Assembly (NCBI GenBank): GCA_963691705.1 | Contig: OY829539.1 | Coordinates: 8,062,501 to 8,126,500, forward strand | Source: Viola odorata | Taxonomy: Eukaryota > Streptophyta > Magnoliopsida > Malpighiales > Violaceae | Direction: 5' to 3' | DNA length: 64,000 nucleotides | Shown: positions 58,103 to 64,000 of the stretch, in pieces | How the letters are laid out: each line of letters begins with the position of its first letter | Numbering within the stretch: position 1 is the first letter of the stretch | Notes under the pieces: model-generated | What the model was told of the DNA's origin: nothing | Database searches by the model: none | What the model saw: the letters and a program-made list of their open reading frames with translations, nothing else | Translations under genes and position numbers: made by a program

Positions 58103-60817
58103 TGTTAATGATTTGGTACTGTTTTTAATTTTGTGAATGCTCAAGGGCGAGCATTGGGCAGTGTGGGGATATTTGATTACATGTATTTTATGCATGTTTT
58201 TCCTTCCATTGTTACGTCGATTTAGGCCTTGATACTACTAATTAGCTCGTGTTTCCATCTTTATCGCAGATCAAGGCCAAGAAGCAGAAATGTGCTAAAA
58301 GGCATACTTTCTGGGCAATTTTAGAAGAGTTTAAGCTTCAAGACTAGCGTCGAGACCATAGACACCAATTTCACCATGTACTAATGTACTCGGATTGATA
58401 TGCAAACTCTATTATTGTGCTGTATTATCTGCATTTTGAGTGACTAAACATATAGCCTTGTTTGCGAGCGAGTGAGTAAACACATATCTGGTGAGGGTTG
58501 CTCGTGACTAGGCCTGATGTGGAAAAGTTCTACCTTTGGGGTCGGTATCCCAATGCTTTAATGCAGGTGTGCATCTAGGCAGGAAGCGCCTTATCGAGAC
58601 CTGGACAATTGACGGGTTTGATCATTCCAGTGCTTTGGTTGTTTGTGTTCATGTTTTGGTACTGTTTTTAATTTTGTGAATGCTCAAGGGCGAGCATTGG
58701 GCAGTGTGGGGATATTTGATTACATGTATTTTATGCATGTTTTTCCTTCCATTCTTACCTCGATTTAGGACTTGATACTACTAATTCGCTCGTGTTTCCA
58801 TCTTTATCGCAGATCAAGGCCAAGAAGCAGAAATGTGCTAAAAGGCATACTTTCTGGGCAATTTCAGAAGAGTTTAAGCTTCAAGACTAGCGTCGAGACC
58901 ATAGACACCAATTTCACCATGTACTAATGTACTCGGATTGATATGCAAACTCTATTTTTGTGTTGTGTTATCTGCATTTTGAGTGACTAAACATATAGCC
59001 TTGTTAGCGAGCGAGTGAGTAAACACATATATGGTGAGGGCTGCTCGTGACTAGGCCTGATGTGGAAAAGTTCTACCTTTGGGGTCAGTATCCCAATGCT
59101 TTAATGCAGGTGTGCATCTAGGCAGGAAGCGCCTTATCGAGACCTGGACAATTGACGGGTTTGATCATTCCAGTGCTTTGGTTGTTTGTGTTCATGTTTT
59201 GGTACTGTTTTTAATTTTGTGAATGCTCAAGGGCGAGCATTGGGCAGTGTGGGGATATTTGATTACATGTATTTTATGCATGTTTTTCCTTCCATTCTTA
59301 CCTTGATTTAGGCCTTGATACTACTAATTCGCTCGTGTTTCCATCTTTATCGCAGATCAAGGCCAAGAAGGAGAAATGTGCGAAAAGACATACTTTCTGG
59401 GAAATTTAAGAAGAGTTTAAGCTTCAAGACTAGCGTCGAGACCATAGACATCAATTTCTCCATGTACTAATGTACTCGGATTGATATGCAAACTCTATTT
59501 TTGTGCTGTGTTATCTGCATTTTGAGTGACTAAACATATAGCCTTGTTAGCGAGCGAGTGAGTAAACACATATCTGGTGAGGGCTGCTCGTGACTAGGCC
59601 TGATGTGGAAAAGTTCTACCTTTGGGGTCGGTATCCCAATGCTTTAATGCAGGTGTGCATCTAGGCAGGAAGCGCCTTATCGAGACCTTGATAATTAATG
59701 GGTTTGATCATTCCAATGCTTTGGTTGTTTGTGTTCATGTTTTGGGACTGTTTTTTATTTTGTGAATGCTCAAGGGCGAGCATTGGGCAGTGTGGGGATA
59801 TTTGATTACATGTATTTTATGCATGTTTTTCCTTCCATTCTTACCTCGATTTAGGCCTTGATACTACTAATTCGCTCGTGTTTCCATCTTTATCGCAGAT
59901 CAAGGCCAAGAAGGAGAAATGTGCGAAAAGACATACTTTCTAGGCAATTTTAGAAGAGTTTAAGCTTCAAGACTAGCGTCGAGACCATAGACACCAATTT
60001 CTCCATGTACTAATGTACTCGGATTGATATGCAAACTCTATTTTTGTGCTGTGTTATCTGCATTTTGAGTGACAAAACATATAGCCTTGTTTGCGAGCGA
60101 GTGAGTAAACACATATCTGGTGAGGGTTGCTCGTGACTAGGCCTGATGTGGAAAAGTTCTACCTTTGGGGTCGGTATCCCAATGCTTTAATGCAGGTGTG
60201 CATCTAGGCAGGAAGCGCCTTATCGAGACCTGGACAATTGACGGGTTTGATCATTCCAGTGCTTTGGTTGTTTGTGTTCATGTTTTGGTACTGTTTTTAA
60301 TTTTGTGAATGCTCAAGGGCGAGCATTGGGCAGTGTGGGGATATTTGATTACATGTATTTTATGCATGTTTTCCCTTCCATTCTTACCTCGATTTAGGCC
60401 TTGATACTACTAATTCGCTCGTGTTTCCATCTTTATCGCACCTCAAGGCCAAAAAGGAGAAATGTGCGAAAAGACATACTTTCTGGGCAATTTCAGAAGA
60501 GTTTAAGCTTCAAGACTAGCGTCGAGACCATAGACACCAATTTCTCCATGTACTAATGTACTCGGATTGATATGCAAACTCTATTTTTGTGCTGTGTTAT
60601 CTGCATTTTGAGTGACTAAACATATAGCCTTGTTTGCGAGCGAGTGAGTAAACACATATCTTGTGAGGGCTGCTCGTGACTAGGCCTGATGTGGAAAAGT
60701 TCTACCTTTGGGGTCGGTATCCCAATGCTTTAATGCAGGTGTGCATCTAGGCAGGAAGCGCCTTATCGAGACCTGGACAATTGACGGGTTTGATCATTCC
60801 AGTGCTTTGGTTGTTTG
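58103..60817 (+). repeat. R-type 5-mer HOR, copy 3 (M108-M112)
   Basis: Matches copy 2 at +2715 bp with no difference noted by eye, including TTTTGTGTTGTG, GGCCTGATG and GTTTTCCC. Copies 2 and 3 are the most alike pair of long units in the window and point to the most recent amplification step seen here. Confidence 0.92.
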
Positions 60818-63532
60818 TGTTAATGATTTGGTACTGTTTTTAATTTTGTGAATGCTCAAGGGCGAGCATTGGGCAGTGTGGGGATATTTGATTACATGTA
60901 TTTTATGCATGTTTTTCCTTCCATTGTTACGTCGATTTAGGCCTTGATACTACTAATTAGCTCGTGTTTCCATCTTTATCGCAGATCAAGGCCAAGAAGC
61001 AGAAATGTGCTAAAAGGCATACTTTCTGGGCAATTTTAGAAGAGTTTAAGCTTCAAGACTAGCGTCGAGACCATAGACACCAATTTCACCATGTACTAAT
61101 GTACTCGGATTGATATGCAAACTCTATTATTGTGCTGTATTATCTGCATTTTGAGTGACTAAACATATAGCCTTGTTTGCGAGCGAGTGAGTAAACACAT
61201 ATCTGGTGAGGGTTGCTCGTGACTAGGCCTGATGTGGAAAAGTTCTACCTTTGGGGTCGGTATCCCAATGCTTTAATGCAGGTGTGCATCTAGGCAGGAA
61301 GCGCCTTATCGAGACCTGGACAATTGACGGGTTTGATCATTCCAGTGCTTTGGTTGTTTGTGTTCATGTTTTGGTACTGTTTTTAATTTTGTGAATGCTC
61401 AAGGGCGAGCATTGGGCAGTGTGGGGATATTTGATTACATGTATTTTATGCATGTTTTTCCTTCCATTCTTACCTCGATTTAGGACTTGATACTACTAAT
61501 TCGCTCGTGTTTCCATCTTTATCGCAGATCAAGGCCAAGAAGCAGAAATGTGCTAAAAGGCATACTTTCTGGGCAATTTCAGAAGAGTTTAAGCTTCAAG
61601 ACTAGCGTCGAGACCATAGACACCAATTTCACCATGTACTAATGTACTCGGATTGATATGCAAACTCTATTTTTGTGTTGTGTTATCTGCATTTTGAGTG
61701 ACTAAACATATAGCCTTGTTAGCGAGCGAGTGAGTAAACACATATATGGTGAGGGCTGCTCGTGACTAGGCCTGATGTGGAAAAGTTCTACCTTTGGGGT
61801 CAGTATCCCAATGCTTTAATGCAGGTGTGCATCTAGGCAGGAAGCGCCTTATCGAGACCTGGACAATTGACGGGTTTGATCATTCCAGTGCTTTGGTTGT
61901 TTGTGTTCATGTTTTGGTACTGTTTTTAATTTTGTGAATGCTCAAGGGCGAGCATTGGGCAGTGTGGGGATATTTGATTACATGTATTTTATGCATGTTT
62001 TTCCTTCCATTCTTACCTTGATTTAGGCCTTGATACTACTAATTCGCTCGTGTTTCCATCTTTATCGCAGATCAAGGCCAAGAAGGAGAAATGTGCGAAA
62101 AGACATACTTTCTGGGAAATTTAAGAAGAGTTTAAGCTTCAAGACTAGCGTCGAGACCATAGACATCAATTTCTCCATGTACTAATGTACTCGGATTGAT
62201 ATGCAAACTCTATTTTTGTGCTGTGTTATCTGCATTTTGAGTGACTAAACATATAGCCTTGTTAGCGAGCGAGTGAGTAAACACATATCTGGTGAGGGCT
62301 GCTCGTGACTAGGCCTGATGTGGAAAAGTTCTACCTTTGGGGTCGGTATCCCAATGCTTTAATGCAGGTGTGCATCTAGGCAGGAAGCGCCTTATCGAGA
62401 CCTTGATAATTAATGGGTTTGATCATTCCAATGCTTTGGTTGTTTGTGTTCATGTTTTGGGACTGTTTTTTATTTTGTGAATGCTCAAGGGCGAGCATTG
62501 GGCAGTGTGGGGATATTTGATTACATGTATTTTATGCATGTTTTTCCTTCCATTCTTACCTCGATTTAGGCCTTGATACTACTAATTCGCTCGTGTTTCC
62601 ATCTTTATCGCAGATCAAGGCCAAGAAGGAGAAATGTGCGAAAAGACATACTTTCTAGGCAATTTTAGAAGAGTTTAAGCTTCAAGACTAGCGTCGAGAC
62701 CATAGACACCAATTTCTCCATGTACTAATGTACTCGGATTGATATGCAAACTCTATTTTTGTGCTGTGTTATCTGCATTTTGAGTGACAAAACATATAGC
62801 CTTGTTTGCGAGCGAGTGAGTAAACACATATCTGGTGAGGGTTGCTCGTGACTAGGCCTCATGTGGAAAAGTTCTACCTTTGGGGTCGGTATCCCAATGC
62901 TTTAATGCAGGTGTGCATCTAGGCAGGAAGCGCCTTATCGAGACCTGGACAATTGACGGGTTTGATCATTCCAGTGCTTTGGTTGTTTGTGTTCATGTTT
63001 TGGTACTGTTTTTAATTTTGTGAATGCTCAAGGGCGAGCATTGGGCAGTGTGGGGATATTTGATTACATGTATTTTATGCATGTTTTTCCTTCCATTCTT
63101 ACCTCGATTTAGGCCTTGATACTACTAATTCGCTCGTGTTTCCATCTTTATCGCACCTCAAGGCCAAAAAGGAGAAATGTGCGAAAAGACATACTTTCTG
63201 GGCAATTTCAGAAGAGTTTAAGCTTCAAGACTAGCGTCGAGACCATAGACACCAATTTCTCCATGTACTAATGTACTCGGATTGATATGCAAACTCTATT
63301 TTTGTGCTGTGTTATCTGCATTTTGAGTGACTAAACATATAGCCTTGTTTGCGAGCGAGTGAGTAAACACATATCTTGTGAGGGCTGCTCGTGACTAGGC
63401 CTGATGTGGAAAAGTTCTACCTTTGGGGTCGGTATCCCAATGCTTTAATGCAGGTGTGCATCTAGGCAGGAAGCGCCTTATCGAGACCTGGACAATTGAC
63501 GGGTTTGATCATTCCAGTGCTTTGGTTGTTTG
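60818..63532 (+). repeat. R-type 5-mer HOR, copy 4 (M113-M117)
   Basis: Same five classes. Its second monomer has TTTTGTGTTGTG as in copies 2 and 3, but its fourth has GGCCTCATG and its fifth GTTTTTCC as in copy 1. The copy is thus a mosaic: left part of the copy 2/3 type, right part of the copy 1 type. The monomer that follows (M118) is not of the TGTTAATGATTTGG class, so the R-type series ends here. Confidence 0.9.
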
Positions 63533-64000
63533 TGTTCATGTTTTGGTACTGTTTTTAATTTTGTGAATGCTCAAGGGCGAGCATTGGGCAGTGTGGGGAT
63601 ATTTGATTACATGTATTTTATGCATGTTTTTCCTTCCATTCTTACCTCGATTTAGGCCTTGATACTACTAATTCGCTCGTGTTTCCATCTTTATCGCAGA
63701 TCAAGGCCAAGAAGGAGAAATGTGCGAAAAGACATACTTTCTGGGCAATTTCAGAAGAGTTTAAGCTTCAAGACTAGCGTCGAGACCATAGACACCAATT
63801 TCTCCATGTACTAATGTACTCGGATTGATATGCAAACTCTATTTTTGTGCTGTGTTATCTGCATTTTGAGTGACTAAACATATAGCCTTGTTTGCGAGCG
63901 AGTGAGTAAACACATATCTTGTGAGGGCTGCTCGTGACTAGGCCTGATGTGGAAAAGTTCTACCTTTGGGGTCGGTATCCCAATGCTTTAATGCAGGTGT
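63533..64000 (+). repeat. Partial last monomer M118 (468 bp in window)
   Basis: Starts TGTTCATGTTTTGGTACTG, with CAGATCAAGG, AAGGAG and a right part of the M102/M117 class (ACTAAACATA, ATATCTTGTGAGG, GGCCTGATG). It is not the first monomer of a new R-type unit. It runs off the window end, so the array continues to the right. Confidence 0.95.

Larger units (their letters stand above)
1..64000 (+). repeat. 543 bp tandem satellite array, 117 full monomers plus one partial
   Basis: The same 543 bp unit recurs head to tail over the whole window. Using the TGTT(C/G/A)ATG motif at base 1 as anchor, it recurs at 544, 1087, 1630, 2173, 2716 and onward; base 25522 is exactly 47 periods from base 1. 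Phase shifts by +1 after M48 and after M60 and by -1 after M97. No monomer is inverted, and no foreign insertion breaks the array. Both ends are inside the array, so its true size is unknown. The scale and purity suggest centromeric, pericentromeric or subtelomeric heterochromatin of a eukaryote; that location is inference. The family is not one I recognise. No stretch outside the repeat exists, so there is no separate intergenic space to describe. Confidence 0.98.

Noticed and set aside
52673..63532. Assembly artefact as full explanation of the near-identical R-type units
   Set aside because: The four copies carry different combinations of three or more marker states, so they are at least partly independent. 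Copies 2 and 3, which look identical, could still be over-expanded; read-level checking would settle it.
1..64000. CRISPR array or prokaryotic repeat system
   Set aside because: Repeats of 543 bp are directly adjacent with no unique spacers, and there are no cas-like genes.
1..64000. Ribosomal DNA spacer or tandem gene cluster
   Set aside because: No rRNA, 5S, snRNA or histone gene sequence lies between the repeats; every base belongs to the 543 bp unit.
1..64000. Transposon or LTR remnants inside the array
   Set aside because: No terminal repeats, target-site duplications, long coding frames or breaks in the 543 bp phase were found other than three single-base indels.

Overview
The window is one uninterrupted block of satellite DNA. 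It is a single tandem-repeat family with a 543 bp monomer, always in the same head-to-tail orientation, running from base 1 to base 64000 and off both ends. I count 117 complete monomers (M1 starts at base 1 by arbitrary phase) and a 468 bp partial M118. Only three indels were found: M48 and M60 are 544 bp and M97 is 542 bp. Monomer k starts at 1+543(k-1), plus 1 for M49-M60, plus 2 for M61-M97, plus 1 for M98-M118. I see no protein-coding gene, RNA gene, transposon, CRISPR array or unique sequence. GC content of M1, counted by hand, is about 42%.

Such arrays are typical of centromeric, pericentromeric or subtelomeric heterochromatin in a eukaryotic chromosome, resolved by long-read assembly. 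Frequent paired C>T and G>A differences at CpG sites fit a genome with cytosine methylation (plant or animal). I do not recognise the satellite family and cannot name the species.

The interest lies in higher-order organisation. Monomers differ by diagnostic substitutions, and combinations of these recur at fixed multiples of 543 bp, giving a succession of higher-order repeats (HORs). From left to right: a 4-mer (2172 bp; about 0.5-4.9 kb), a 6-mer (3258 bp; 6.0-14.7 kb), a 12-mer (6516/6517 bp; 14.7-34.2 kb) with a nested 4-mer duplication, a short transitional stretch (34.2-37.5 kb), a 5-mer called here 'M' (2715 bp; 37.5-48.9 kb) carrying a larger 5973 bp duplication, a decayed tail (48.9-52.7 kb), and a second, distinct 5-mer 'R' (four near-identical copies, 52.7-63.5 kb). 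Several monomers are chimeras with one variant haplotype on the left and another on the right, as unequal crossover or gene conversion would leave.

Each monomer also holds a nearly invariant core of about 50 bp around a HindIII site, and a set of splice-like motifs (TACTAAT, pyrimidine-rich tract, CAG, then GTGAGTAA). These are worth testing but prove nothing alone. The few open reading frames above 60 codons are chance extensions caused by private indels or substitutions. All comparisons were made by eye; no alignment was run.
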